Shown: one piece after another, positions 24,334-33,135 of the stretch
Layout of the letters: every line of letters begins with the position of its first letter
Position numbering within the stretch: position 1 is the stretch's first letter
Assembly (NCBI GenBank): GCA_017882545.1
Contig: JADGPG010000060.1
Location: 1-64,000 of the forward strand
Source of the DNA: Thermoleophilia bacterium
GTDB taxonomy: Bacteria > Actinomycetota > Thermoleophilia > Miltoncostaeales > Miltoncostaeaceae
Length of the DNA: 64,000 bases
Direction of reading: 5' to 3'
Program-made: the position numbers and the translations under genes
Notes under the pieces: generated by a model
What the model was told of the DNA's origin: nothing
Databases searched by the model: none
The model's input: the letters and a program-made list of their open reading frames with translations, nothing else

Positions 24334-25307
24334 GCGTGCAGAGAGCGGAAGTAGAGCGTGAAACCGATCGATCCGACAATCAGCGCGATCAACCACAGCC
24401 GCACAATGATCTTCGTCTCGCTCCACCCCGCCATCTCGAAGTGGTGATGCAGCGGCGCCATGAGAAACACGCGGCGCTTGTACCGCTTGAACACCACGAC
24501 TTGCACCATCACCGACAGCGCCTCCGCCACGAAGACCGCGCCGATGATGATCAGCAGCACCTCGGTCTTGGTCATCACCGCGAGGCCTGCGATGGCGCCG
24601 CCCAAGGCGTACGAGCCGGTGTCGCCCATAAAGACCGCGGCCGGGAACGAATTGAACCAGAGGAACCCAACGCACGATCCCATCAGCGTCGCGGCGAACA
24701 TCGCCACATCGTGTTGCCCGCTGACGAAGGCGATGCCCGTATAGACCAGCAGTGCAACCGCGCACGTGCCGGCGGCCAGCCCGTCGAGCCCGTCGGTGAG
24801 GTTGACCGCATTGGCCGCGCCCGACACGACCAACAGCACCACGACGAAATAGACGATCGGGCCGACGGCAACGCTGGTGTCGGTGAAGTTCAGCCCGAGC
24901 GTCGTCGGAATTCCGACGACGTGTACCGCGACGTACGCGAGCACGAGCGAGATGATCGCGAGGCCCAGGAGGCGCCAGCGCGCCGAGAGTCCCAGGGAAC
25001 GCTTGGAGACGATCTTCTGATAGTCGTCGATGAAGCCGATCGCGCCACACCCAAGGGTCACAAACATGACTAGCATGGCGCTCGTGCTGCGCCCCGACAG
25101 AATCAAAAACGGCACGATCGTGGCGAATACGATCAGCAGCCCGCCCATCGTCGGCGTGCCGCGCTTGGCATCGTGCCCAGACGGAATCAGGCCCTGCGGG
25201 CGAACGAACTGGCCGACCTCATTGCGGCGTAACCAGGCAATGAACGCCGGGCCGAGGAACAGCATGAGGGCAGTCGAGCAAATCGCCGCGATCAGGATCC
25301 GTGACAC
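24330..25307 (-). CDS. mraY: Phospho-N-acetylmuramoyl-pentapeptide transferase MraY
   Basis: 325 residues with about ten membrane segments. GTPTMGGLLI, GFIDDYQKI (catalytic aspartates), NLTDGLDGLAAG, WFNSFPAAVFMGDTGS and APLHHHFEMAGWSE are all present. It transfers phospho-MurNAc-pentapeptide to undecaprenyl phosphate to form lipid I. I start at GTG 25307, where TAGTG overlaps the murF stop by one base; the track's GTG 18 bases earlier is possible but would sit inside murF. Confidence 0.95.
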   Translation of the reverse strand: MSRILIAAICSTALMLFLGPAFIAWLRRNEVGQFVRPQGLIPSGHDAKRGTPTMGGLLIVFATIVPFLILSGRSTSAMLVMFVTLGCGAIGFIDDYQKIVSKRSLGLSARWRLLGLAIISLVLAYVAVHVVGIPTTLGLNFTDTSVAVGPIVYFVVVLLVVSGAANAVNLTDGLDGLAAGTCAVALLVYTGIAFVSGQHDVAMFAATLMGSCVGFLWFNSFPAAVFMGDTGSYALGGAIAGLAVMTKTEVLLIIIGAVFVAEALSVMVQVVVFKRYKRRVFLMAPLHHHFEMAGWSETKIIVRLWLIALIVGSIGFTLYFRSLHA

Positions 25308-26599
25308 TAGGCGAGCACCTCGCACACGCGCTCAAGCGCCACGCCGCGCGACGCCTTGACGAGCACGGTGTCGCCGGGTTCCAGAATCGCGGGCACCCCG
25401 GCGGCTGCGGCGACACTGTCCGGGAACCACACCGACGGCACGCCGGTGGCGCCCTCCACATAGCCCGACGCCCGCGATCCGACGGCCACGAGCGTGTCGA
25501 TACCCAGACGGGACACGAGCTCGCCGACATCGCGGTGGAATCGCGCCTCGTCGGGTCCAAGTTCCATCATGTCTCCGAGGACCGCGACGCGACGCCCGTT
25601 GCGCGCGGCCAGGTCGCGCAGTGCAGCGCCCATCGCCATCGGGTTGGCGTTGTAGCAGTCCTCGATCAATATTCCGCCACCAGTCAGCGGACGTTCCTGT
25701 CCGCGCATCGCCGAGAGTGCGACCTCAATCGGCGCCCCTGCAACCGGGAGACGTCCCAGTGCCGCACAGCATTCCCAGGCTGCCGCCGCATTCCGCCGCT
25801 GCCAGGCCTTGCCGAGACCGACGTCCACGCCGTTCGGGAGATCGGCGAACCGCCGCACAACGACCCCGTCGGCCAGCCCCATGACGGCGGCATCCAGCAG
25901 CGGCTCGTCGTCCGGGACCACCGCCACATCCCCGGCGCGCAGCCCGCAGAGAATTTCGGCTTTCGCCGCGGCGATCGCATCGATCGTTCCGAGAATCTCC
26001 AGGTGCACGGGCGCAACCGACGTGATGCAGGCCACGTGGGGCGGGGCGAGTGCCACCAGGTCGGCAATCTGCCCCGGGCCGCGCATACCCATCTCGACGA
26101 CGGCGAACTCGGTGTTCTCGGGCATCTCCAACATCGACAGCGGCACGCCGACCTCGGTATTGCGGTTGCCCGGGGTACCGTAGACGCGTGCGCCGGCCGC
26201 CCGCAGCATGGCCACCAGGATGTCCTTGGTCGTGGTCTTTCCGACCGACCCCGTGATCGCGACCACCGTCGCGCCGGTGCGTCCAAGCGCCCGCCGGCCG
26301 GCCGCCTGCAGCACCGCGAGCGGATTCGCTGCAACGACCACCGCCCATCCCGCTGCGGTCGCTTGGGCGGCAATCGCGTCCCACGCCTGCGTCCCGACCA
26401 GTGCCGCCGCGGCGCCGGCCGCCAACGCGTCAGGAGCATGGAGTCCGCCGTCGGTGCTCTCACCGGGCAGTCCGACGAACAGGCGCCCCGCCACGGCGCC
26501 GCGGGAATCAACCGCGGCGCCGTCGATCGCGGTCGCCGGGTCGCCAGATGCGACCCACGCCCCGGACCCCTCAATCAACTCGTTGAGAATCCACTTCAC
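25307..26599 (-). CDS. murF: UDP-N-acetylmuramoyl-tripeptide-D-alanyl-D-alanine ligase MurF
   Basis: 430 residues. ITGSVGKTTTKDIL (P-loop), GNRNTEVGVPLSML, VVEMGMRGPGQIADL, DCYNANPMAM and VLGDMMELGPDEARFHRDVG identify MurF, which adds D-Ala-D-Ala to the UDP-MurNAc-tripeptide. The GTG start overlaps the murE stop as GTGA. The N-terminus (VDSRGAVAGRLFVGLPGESTDG) matches the family's substrate domain, so the start is well supported. Confidence 0.95.
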   Translation of the reverse strand: MKWILNELIEGSGAWVASGDPATAIDGAAVDSRGAVAGRLFVGLPGESTDGGLHAPDALAAGAAAALVGTQAWDAIAAQATAAGWAVVVAANPLAVLQAAGRRALGRTGATVVAITGSVGKTTTKDILVAMLRAAGARVYGTPGNRNTEVGVPLSMLEMPENTEFAVVEMGMRGPGQIADLVALAPPHVACITSVAPVHLEILGTIDAIAAAKAEILCGLRAGDVAVVPDDEPLLDAAVMGLADGVVVRRFADLPNGVDVGLGKAWQRRNAAAAWECCAALGRLPVAGAPIEVALSAMRGQERPLTGGGILIEDCYNANPMAMGAALRDLAARNGRRVAVLGDMMELGPDEARFHRDVGELVSRLGIDTLVAVGSRASGYVEGATGVPSVWFPDSVAAAAGVPAILEPGDTVLVKASRGVALERVCEVLA

Positions 26600-28074
26600 C
26601 CGGCAAGCTCCCGCAACACGTCTCGTGCAACTTCGCGATCGTCGAACGGCAGAACCCGATCCGCGATCTCCTGGCCGCGTTCGTGCCCCTTGCCGGCGAT
26701 CAACACCACGTCACCGGTCTGTGCCGCGGCGACCGCGTCCGCGATTGCCGCGCGGCGATCCGGCTCGGTCCGAAGATGCTCGCGTCCGTCACCCGCATCG
26801 ACGACGATTTCGTGAATGATGGTAACGGGATCCTCGGATCGCGGGTTATCCGAGGTCACGATCGCCACATCCGCGAGATGGGCGGCGATATAGCCCATCA
26901 GCGGCCGCTTGCCCCGGTCACGGTCCCCCCCACACCCAAACACGACGATTACCTGGTGGTCTCCCGCCAAACCACGAGCGGTCTTGAGCACGTTGGCGAG
27001 GGCATCTGGAGTGTGTGCGTAGTCGACCAGTACCTGGAAGTCCTGCCCTTCCTCGATCGGTTCCAGCCTCCCGGGCACCCCCACCAGCCCGGCGATACCC
27101 GCGGCGATCTGCGTGTGCGGGAGCCCCAGCACCTCGCCGACCGCGACGACGCCCAACACGTTGAGCAGGTTGAAGTCTCCGCGCAGTCGGCTTACGATCT
27201 CAAGCGGACCGCGCGGCGTGGCGAGCTGGGCCCACGTCCCCGCGGCGGTCTGGGAAAACGAGATGGGGCGCACGTCGGCGCGGGAGACGTGACCGAACCC
27301 GAGCAGGCCGCGCTCCTCGGCCAGCCGCACGCCGTAGGCGTCGTCGACGTTGGCGGCACCCGGGGGGTCCGGGCCGTCACCCGGCGGCCGCGCAAACAGG
27401 AGCCGCTTGGCTCGGAAGTAGGACTCCATGTCTTGGTGGTAGTCGAGATGATCCTGTGTCAGGTTGGTGAACAGCGCCGCTGCAAACGGGATTCCGGCCA
27501 CCCGCCGCTGAATCAGCGCGTGCGACGAGACCTCCATCGCGCAGGCCCAATCACCGGCCTCGCGCATGCGCGAGATCAGCCCCTGCAGCATCACCGGGTC
27601 AGGCGTCGTATGGGTTGTGGGCTCCGCCCGTCCGCCGACCACGACCTCCACGGTGCTGATCAACCCCGCCGAGGCTGCGCCCGCGCCGAGGACCGCCTGG
27701 AGCAGGTACGCCGAGGTGGTCTTACCGTTGGTGCCCGTGATCCCGACAATTCGCACGTCGGCCGCCGGATTGCCGGCGAGGGCGGCGGCGGCGAGCGCCA
27801 GCGACAGCCGCGCGTCGCCCACGAGCACTTGCGGTACGTCGATCGGCAGCTCGCGTTCGACCACAAGCGCGGCGACCCCGCGATCCGCGGCGTCGCGGGC
27901 GAACTCGTGGCCGTCGACGCTCACACCGCGGACGCAGACGAACACGGCGTCCGGCCCCGCATCGGATGAACGCGCCGCGATGCGGGCAATCTCGGGCTCC
28001 GGAACGGCGCCGTGTCCGGGCAGGAGGCGTGCGCCCGGCAGGGCGTCCACCAACTGGGCGAGGGTCAAAGGCAT
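26596..28074 (-). CDS. murE: UDP-N-acetylmuramoyl-tripeptide synthetase MurE (meso-diaminopimelate type)
   Basis: 492 residues. GITGTNGKTTSAYLL (P-loop), TTHTTPDP, MEVSSHALIQRRV, FTNLTQDHLDYHQDM, VDYAHTPDALANVL, FGCGGDRDRGKRPLMG and the amino-acid-selecting TSDNPRSEDP. The DNPR motif indicates meso-diaminopimelate as substrate, so the peptidoglycan is probably of the DAP type; the nearby lysA would decarboxylate the same compound. I start at MPLTLAQLVDAL; the track adds 38 residues from the ftsI end. Confidence 0.95.
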   Translation of the reverse strand: MPLTLAQLVDALPGARLLPGHGAVPEPEIARIAARSSDAGPDAVFVCVRGVSVDGHEFARDAADRGVAALVVERELPIDVPQVLVGDARLSLALAAAALAGNPAADVRIVGITGTNGKTTSAYLLQAVLGAGAASAGLISTVEVVVGGRAEPTTHTTPDPVMLQGLISRMREAGDWACAMEVSSHALIQRRVAGIPFAAALFTNLTQDHLDYHQDMESYFRAKRLLFARPPGDGPDPPGAANVDDAYGVRLAEERGLLGFGHVSRADVRPISFSQTAAGTWAQLATPRGPLEIVSRLRGDFNLLNVLGVVAVGEVLGLPHTQIAAGIAGLVGVPGRLEPIEEGQDFQVLVDYAHTPDALANVLKTARGLAGDHQVIVVFGCGGDRDRGKRPLMGYIAAHLADVAIVTSDNPRSEDPVTIIHEIVVDAGDGREHLRTEPDRRAAIADAVAAAQTGDVVLIAGKGHERGQEIADRVLPFDDREVARDVLRELAG

Positions 28075-28102
28075 GTCGAGGGGCCCGGACCGGCCTGGCC
28101 GA

Positions 28103-29860
28103 TCACCCGGGCGGGATCCCCAGTCGGACGAGCGCCATCGATGCGATCTGACTGAAGGCGGGCGCGGCCACCGTACCGCCGTAGGCACCGACTCCAGGCT
28201 CGTCGACGGTCACGACGATCACCAGGCGCGGGTGGTTCGCCGGGACGTAGCCCGCGAACGACGAGACAAACAGCGACTGGCTGTACTTGCCACCGGGCAG
28301 CGGCACCTGCGCCGTGCCGGTCTTACCCGCGACCGTGTAGCCCGTGACCTTTGCGGCGTCGCCGGTCCCCTGCTTGGAGACGACCTTGCGCAGCATCGCA
28401 TCCAGCTCCATCGCCGTTTGCGGCGTGATGATCCGGGAGTTGGCCGGGTAGGCCACGGACTTGCCGGCGACCTTGCTCACCAGGTGCGGGGTGACCAGAC
28501 GCCCGCGGTTGGCGATCACCGCGAAGGCGCGGGCGATCTGGACCTGCGTCGCCGAGACGCCCTGGCCGATCGGCACGTTGCCGATCGAGACGCCCGACCA
28601 GCCCGGGCCGCCGTATTGGGGGTAGACGCCGACCGCCTCGCCCGGGTAATCGATGCCGGTCGAGTGACCGAACCCGAAGCGGCCGACCCACGACGCAAGC
28701 GCCGGATAGCCCAACCGCTCGGCCACCTTGACGGTACCGATATTGCTCGAGCGCTCGAGGATCTCGCTGACCGACCACACCGCGGTCCCGTGCTTCTCGG
28801 CGTCGTGCAAGGTGATATCGAACAGCGGGAGCGCTCCGGGAACCACAATCCGTGTGTTCGGGGTGACCAGGTGTTCCTGGAGCGCCCCGGCCATCGGGAC
28901 GATCTTGAAGATCGACCCGGGCTCGAAGAGATCGGTCACCGAGCGCAGTCGTGCCGCCGCCTGGTCGAAATGGGCACGGTCATTCGGGTTGTAGCCGGGC
29001 GCCGTCGCCATCCCGTAGATGGCACCGGTATTGGGATCCATGACGATCCCGCTCACGGCCTTCGCGCGGAATCGCGTCCGGGTGCCGGCGAGGATCGCTT
29101 CCAGGTTGGCCTGGATGTTCGAATCGACGGTCAGCTGGACGCTCTCTCCGGGCTTCGCCGGGCGGTTGACCGCGGTCGAGAGCGCCTGCCCACGCGGATC
29201 CTGATTCTCGACGACGACGCCCGGTGTTCCCGTCAGGACGCTATTTTCCTGCTGCTCGATGCCGGAAATACCGCCGTTCTGTCCTACGAGTCCGACCATC
29301 TGCGCACCGACTGGGCCACTCGGAAGGTCACGCGAGAACGAATCCTGGACGCTGATCCCGCTGATGCCGAGCTTGCGCACAGCGGTGCCGACCGATTGGT
29401 TGACCCCCTGATCGACGACCGAGTACCCGCCCGAGACGATCAGCTTCGCCAGAACGGCGGTCAGTGGCATCTTCAGGATCGGCGCGAGTTCGGTCGCGGC
29501 CGTCTGGGGGTCGGTGATCAGGTACGGCGTCGCGATGACGGTGTCGCTCAGGCGGTCGAACGCGAGCTCGTTCCCGTTACGATCGACGATCGCGCCGCGC
29601 TGCCCAGCGCTCACGATCGTCTTCTGCTGCTGGCCGGCGGCCATCGCAGAAAGTGTGCCGGCGTCGACCGTCCCGAGCCACCCCGCGCGCAAAATCATCA
29701 GCCCGGCGCCGACGACGGCGATCGCGCCGAGGATCCGAATCCTGCGCGCACCGTCGCGCCGGCTCAGACCTGCCGGCGCGCGCCGCGATCGGGCCCGGGC
29801 GCGCTGCCGGGAGACACGGGTCCCTGAGCGGCGACGATTCGAGCTCGAGCGGCGATCCAC
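28103..29860 (-). CDS. ftsI: Septal penicillin-binding protein FtsI (PBP3, class B transpeptidase)
   Basis: 585 residues: an Arg-rich cytoplasmic tail (1-40), one membrane anchor (about 41-63), a dimerisation domain starting RGAIVDRNGNELAF, then the transpeptidase with the serine in EPGSIFKIV (SxxK), SSN (SxN) and AGKTGTAQVP (KTG). It crosslinks septal peptidoglycan outside the membrane. GTG start four bases after the ftsL stop. The position between ftsL and murE is classic for the dcw cluster. No PASTA domains at the C-terminus. Confidence 0.94.
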   Translation of the reverse strand: MDRRSSSNRRRSGTRVSRQRARARSRRAPAGLSRRDGARRIRILGAIAVVGAGLMILRAGWLGTVDAGTLSAMAAGQQQKTIVSAGQRGAIVDRNGNELAFDRLSDTVIATPYLITDPQTAATELAPILKMPLTAVLAKLIVSGGYSVVDQGVNQSVGTAVRKLGISGISVQDSFSRDLPSGPVGAQMVGLVGQNGGISGIEQQENSVLTGTPGVVVENQDPRGQALSTAVNRPAKPGESVQLTVDSNIQANLEAILAGTRTRFRAKAVSGIVMDPNTGAIYGMATAPGYNPNDRAHFDQAAARLRSVTDLFEPGSIFKIVPMAGALQEHLVTPNTRIVVPGALPLFDITLHDAEKHGTAVWSVSEILERSSNIGTVKVAERLGYPALASWVGRFGFGHSTGIDYPGEAVGVYPQYGGPGWSGVSIGNVPIGQGVSATQVQIARAFAVIANRGRLVTPHLVSKVAGKSVAYPANSRIITPQTAMELDAMLRKVVSKQGTGDAAKVTGYTVAGKTGTAQVPLPGGKYSQSLFVSSFAGYVPANHPRLVIVVTVDEPGVGAYGGTVAAPAFSQIASMALVRLGIPPG

Positions 29861-29864
29861 GGAC

Positions 29865-30284
29865 CTACGGCGTCGGATTCTTGGCGCGCAGGAAGGTCAT
29901 CTGCTGGGAGTTCTCCTGCTTCATGTTGAGCGCGCGCGTGGCGGCGGTGCGCACCTGCGCGTCCTCCTGCTGAAGCGCCTGATTGAGGTTCACAACCTCT
30001 GATTGGGCCTCACTCGAGCGCTGCATCGTCAAGCTGGAGCGGGTCGACAAGCGCAGGGTCGCGGCATTGATGAAGACGATGCCCCCGAGCATCACGGCGA
30101 GGCCGGGAACCCACAGCCACCGGCGGACCGTCTGCGCACGCGTGCGGGTCCGGGTGCGGGTCCGCGGTGCGGGCTGCGCCCGCGCGCGCCGACGGGGACG
30201 GGGCTCTTCGACCGGCCGGGTCCTTGTGGGGACGGGCTGGCGCCGCGCGGGTGCTGGGGCGGCGCTGCGGGCGCGGGTACTCAC
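29865..30284 (-). CDS. ftsL: FtsL-like divisome protein
   Basis: 139 residues: a very basic, proline/arginine-rich cytoplasmic part with an RTRTRTRTR run, one membrane segment (about 60-80, WLWVPGLAVMLGGIVFINA), and an extracytoplasmic coiled-coil (SEAQSEVVNLNQALQQEDAQV). FtsL proteins are too divergent to assign by sequence alone, but topology, length and place between rsmH and ftsI fit. I start at GTG 30284, overlapping the rsmH stop as GTGA; the track start runs 53 codons into rsmH. Confidence 0.8.
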   Translation of the reverse strand: MSTRARSAAPAPARRQPVPTRTRPVEEPRPRRRARAQPAPRTRTRTRTRAQTVRRWLWVPGLAVMLGGIVFINAATLRLSTRSSLTMQRSSEAQSEVVNLNQALQQEDAQVRTAATRALNMKQENSQQMTFLRAKNPTP

Positions 30285-31219
30285 GCCGCCTCCAGCTTGC
30301 GGACGGCGCGCAGGCGCGCCGAGCGGGACCGCGGATTGCGGTGCATCTCGTCCGCGCCGGGCATAATCGCGCGACTGGCCACCAGTTCCCCCTCCGGTGT
30401 ACGACCGCATCCGCACACCGGCATCCCGGGCGGGCAGATGCATCCCTGGGCGCGCGCCCGGATGAAGCGCTTTACGATCCGGTCCTCCAGCGAATGGAAA
30501 CTGATGACGGCCAGCACGCCGTCGACCTCGAGGAGCTCAAATGCCGATTCGAGGGCATGCGGCAGTAGATCGAGCTCCGCATTGACAACGATCCGCAGGG
30601 CCTGAAAGACGCGTTTGGCCGGATGGCCTCCGGCGAACAGCGCACCCGACGGCACCGACCCGCGCACGACCTCGACGAGTTCGCCAGTGGTCGTGATCGG
30701 CGCGGCCTGCCGCGTGCGGACGATCGCGCGGGCGATCTGGCGCGCATAGCGCTCTTCGCCGTATTCGCGAAACCATCGAGCCAAGTCCGCTTCGGAGGCA
30801 TCGGCGACGAGGGTGGCCGCCGAAATCGGCTGGTCGGGGTTCATACGCATGTCGAGGGGCGCCTGCCGGGCATAGGAGAACCCGCGCTCGGGCCGGTCGA
30901 TCTGCATCGAGGAGATGCCAAGGTCCATCAGAATCCCATCCGCACGGACACCGTCATCGACGAGCTCGTCCAGGGCCACGGCGAAGTTCTTACGGATGAA
31001 GCGCGTCCGGCATTGGGCCGCGTCTGCGAACAGGTCGAAGAACGGCGCGACGTCGGGGTCCTGATCAATGGCGATGTAGAGCCCATCGGGGCCCAAGTCC
31101 TCGGCCAGGCGCTGTGCATGCCCTCCCGCCCCGAACGTGCAGTCGACCACGACCTGACCGGCCTCCGGCCGCAGGACCTCAAGGACCTCGTCGACTAGGA
31201 CGGGGTCATGGGCCGTCAT
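30281..31219 (-). CDS. rsmH: 16S rRNA (cytosine-1402-N4)-methyltransferase RsmH (MraW)
   Basis: 312 residues. HDPVLVDEVLEVL, VDCTFGAGGHAQRL (SAM loop), ILMDLGISSMQID, GFSYARQAPLDMRMN, HPAKRVFQALRIVVN and VISFHSLEDRIVKRF are all canonical. The C-terminal part has a short Cys pattern (CICPPGMPVCGCG), common in actinobacterial members. It methylates C1402 in the ribosomal P site. I start at MTAHDPVLV, four bases after the mraZ stop. Confidence 0.95.
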   Translation of the reverse strand: MTAHDPVLVDEVLEVLRPEAGQVVVDCTFGAGGHAQRLAEDLGPDGLYIAIDQDPDVAPFFDLFADAAQCRTRFIRKNFAVALDELVDDGVRADGILMDLGISSMQIDRPERGFSYARQAPLDMRMNPDQPISAATLVADASEADLARWFREYGEERYARQIARAIVRTRQAAPITTTGELVEVVRGSVPSGALFAGGHPAKRVFQALRIVVNAELDLLPHALESAFELLEVDGVLAVISFHSLEDRIVKRFIRARAQGCICPPGMPVCGCGRTPEGELVASRAIMPGADEMHRNPRSRSARLRAVRKLEAA

Positions 31220-31223
31220 CGGA

Positions 31224-31673
31224 TCAGCCAACGCGATCGGCAAGACGCTTGGCACGGACCGATACCCCCTCTCGACGAAGTGCCGCGAATCGATCCGCGA
31301 GACGGTCGCCATCCCAGACCTCCAAGTACTCGCCAGCTCCAACGACTTTTACGCGCGACCCGAGTCCCGCGTGATCCCGCAACTCGGCCGGCAGCAGGAT
31401 CCTCCCCTGCCGGTCGAGGTCCTGTTCGAAGGCTCCCGCCGACAGGAACCGGCTGAGCTCCCGACCCTCGTCGTCGAGAACGCTCATCGCCCCGAACGTC
31501 CGCTCGATGAGGCCGGCCCATTCGTTGCGCGGCACGACGATGAGACATTCATCGATCCACCAGCCGACCACGGCACCACCGATGAACGGCTCACGAAGGC
31601 GCGCGGGAATCGCCAACCGGAAGCGGTTGTCGAGGCTGCACTCGTGGGTACCTGTGAGGAGCCGGCGATGCAT
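31224..31673 (-). CDS. mraZ: Transcriptional regulator MraZ (SpoVT/AbrB double fold)
   Basis: 149 residues with two AbrB-like repeats. It begins MHRRLLTGTHECSLDNRFRLAIPARLRE; the second repeat DRQGRILLPAELRDHAGL and the ending EYLEVWDGDRLADRF follow. MraZ binds tandem repeats in its own promoter and represses the dcw cluster. I start at the second Met of the track ORF, since the family begins just before the first repeat. First gene of the cluster, divergent from a small membrane protein. Confidence 0.95.
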   Translation of the reverse strand: MHRRLLTGTHECSLDNRFRLAIPARLREPFIGGAVVGWWIDECLIVVPRNEWAGLIERTFGAMSVLDDEGRELSRFLSAGAFEQDLDRQGRILLPAELRDHAGLGSRVKVVGAGEYLEVWDGDRLADRFAALRREGVSVRAKRLADRVG

Positions 31674-31676
31674 GGT

Positions 31677-31702
31677 CCCCACCGTACCCCACATCTCCCC
31701 AC
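31677..31702 (-). promoter_or_regulatory. MraZ box: three GTGGGG repeats with exact 10-bp spacing
   Basis: On the minus strand GTGGGG occurs three times, at 31697-31702, 31687-31692 and 31677-31682, each 10 bp apart, ending four bases before the mraZ ATG. A looser GTGGG copy lies at 31718-31722. Known MraZ operators are tandem GTGG-type repeats with this helical spacing in the mraZ leader, so autoregulation is expected. The boxes sit so close to the start codon that they may also cover the leader and ribosome-binding region. Confidence 0.75.
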
Positions 31703-31821
31703 ATCACAACGAAAGTACCCACGATTTACACCACAGGGACCCCACATCCGGAGGCGGCCGCAACGGGACCCGGAGCCCCACGAACATGTGTTCCGTCCGA
31801 CGGGCGAACTAGTGTTCGGGT

Positions 31822-32157
31822 ATGACTGCAACCCTGTACGACATCAACACCGGCCGCCGCCACGACGCCGCGCGTCCGGTCGCCGACGCGCCCGCCCGCC
31901 GCCCGCTGTCGGCAACCATCGCCCTGTTCGGACTCGGAATGACTCCGGGGTTCCTCCTCGCGGGCGCCGCCTCGGCCCAGGGCGGCGCAGGAATGGTCAC
32001 CTCGGCATGGACGCTCGCGGGACTGTCCGGGCTCGTCACGATTGCCGCTGCCCTGCGTTCCCGCCAGATCGCCGTCCGGCGCCGGCAGCGACTCGCCAAA
32101 CGGGCCCGCGCCCAGACCATCCACGAAGCCCCGATCACCATGCGTCGCGCCGCCTGA
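31822..32157 (+). CDS. Small hypothetical membrane protein
   Basis: 111 residues: a polar N-terminus (MTATLYDINTGRR), two hydrophobic segments (about 30-52 and 58-77) and a strongly basic C-terminal tail (RSRQIAVRRRQRLAKRAR). The predicted topology is two passes with both ends in the cytoplasm. No family recognised. It is divergent from mraZ, with about 150 bases of shared upstream sequence, and is followed by a strong stem-loop. Confidence 0.6.
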   Translation: MTATLYDINTGRRHDAARPVADAPARRPLSATIALFGLGMTPGFLLAGAASAQGGAGMVTSAWTLAGLSGLVTIAAALRSRQIAVRRRQRLAKRARAQTIHEAPITMRRAA

Positions 32158-32165
32158 CCAGACCG

Positions 32166-32197
32166 CGTCCGGACATGAAACTCATCATGTCCGGACG
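32166..32197 (+). terminator. Perfect 13-bp stem-loop terminator
   Basis: Arms CGTCCGGACATGA and TCATGTCCGGACG pair perfectly around the loop AACTCA, 9 bases after the stop of the small membrane protein. There is no U-tract, so it would be an atypical intrinsic terminator or an RNA 3'-end stabiliser separating this gene from the ppx operon. Confidence 0.7.
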
Positions 32198-32265
32198 ACG
32201 ACCCTGACCGCGCCATGCGCTACGGTCCAGGCAGTGTCCGTTCCCGCATTCCCGACAAGTCTCGC

Positions 32266-33135
32266 GTGATCGCAGCGGCGATCGACGTCGGTACGAACAC
32301 GACGCGCCTGCTGGTGGCGGAGGTCGAGGACGGACGGATCACACCGCTCGCCACCGACGCCGTAATGACCGCCTTGGGCGCGGGTCTCGACACATCCGGA
32401 GTGATCGCGGAGCCGGGCCTGGCGCTGGTGGTGCAGACAACGGCGGACATGGCCGTGCACGCCCGTGCGCTCGGCGCCGACCGGCTGGTGATCGCCTGCA
32501 CGGCCATCGGCCGCGATGCGCACAACTCCGCCGATCTGGTTGACCGCATCGCGGCCGCCACCGGGGTCGCACCACACGTGCTCACCGGCGAGCACGAGGC
32601 CGAATTGACCTACGCGGGAATCGTCGCAACGGGATCTCACGGCGGCCAGCTCGTCGCCGCCGATCTCGGCGGTGGATCGCTCGAGCTCATGGGTGGGCAC
32701 CACGGGAGACTGGACTGGGCAAATTCGTTGCCGATCGGGGTCCGCCGGATCACCGAGCGCCACCGGATCAGCGATCCGCCCGACCCGGCGACCTGGGAAC
32801 CGATCGCGGCGGAGGTCGCGGCTCTCGTCACCCCCGTGGCCGCCGATCACCCCGCCTCGGCGATTGTCATCACGGGCGGATCCGCGGCGGCACTCGGCGT
32901 GCTCGCCGGAACCGGGCGCCTCGACCGCGCCGCGCTCTCCGGCGTTCTGGCGGCCCTGGCGGGACGGTCAGCCGATGCCGTCGCGGCCGCGACCGGGCTC
33001 GAGCCCGCCCGGATCCGGCTCTGTCTGGCGGGGGCGGGGGCGCTCGAGGGTGTCCGGCGTGCGTTCGGACTTGACGGCCTCGAGATCTCCCAAGCAGGCT
33101 TGCGGGAAGGACTCGTGCTGGAGGCGACCGGATGA
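32266..33135 (+). CDS. ppx: Ppx/GppA family exopolyphosphatase / guanosine pentaphosphatase
   Basis: 289 residues with the actin-like phosphatase fold: AAIDVGTNTTRLLVAEV (phosphate loop 1), ACTAIGRDAHNS, GEHEAELTYAG, AADLGGGSLEL (phosphate loop 2), LPIGVRRITERH and ITGGSAAALG. It removes phosphate from polyphosphate or pppGpp; the short single-domain form lacks the C-terminal HD domain. GTG start at 32266 chosen by family alignment; ATG 32215 is the alternative. First gene of a six-gene overlapping operon with CHAD-domain proteins, which points to polyphosphate. Confidence 0.88.
   Translation: MIAAAIDVGTNTTRLLVAEVEDGRITPLATDAVMTALGAGLDTSGVIAEPGLALVVQTTADMAVHARALGADRLVIACTAIGRDAHNSADLVDRIAAATGVAPHVLTGEHEAELTYAGIVATGSHGGQLVAADLGGGSLELMGGHHGRLDWANSLPIGVRRITERHRISDPPDPATWEPIAAEVAALVTPVAADHPASAIVITGGSAAALGVLAGTGRLDRAALSGVLAALAGRSADAVAAATGLEPARIRLCLAGAGALEGVRRAFGLDGLEISQAGLREGLVLEATG

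Noticed and set aside
30140-30180. Short repeated GGGTGCGGGTCC units as a DNA repeat element
   Set aside because: They simply encode the RTRTRTR run of the FtsL-like protein.
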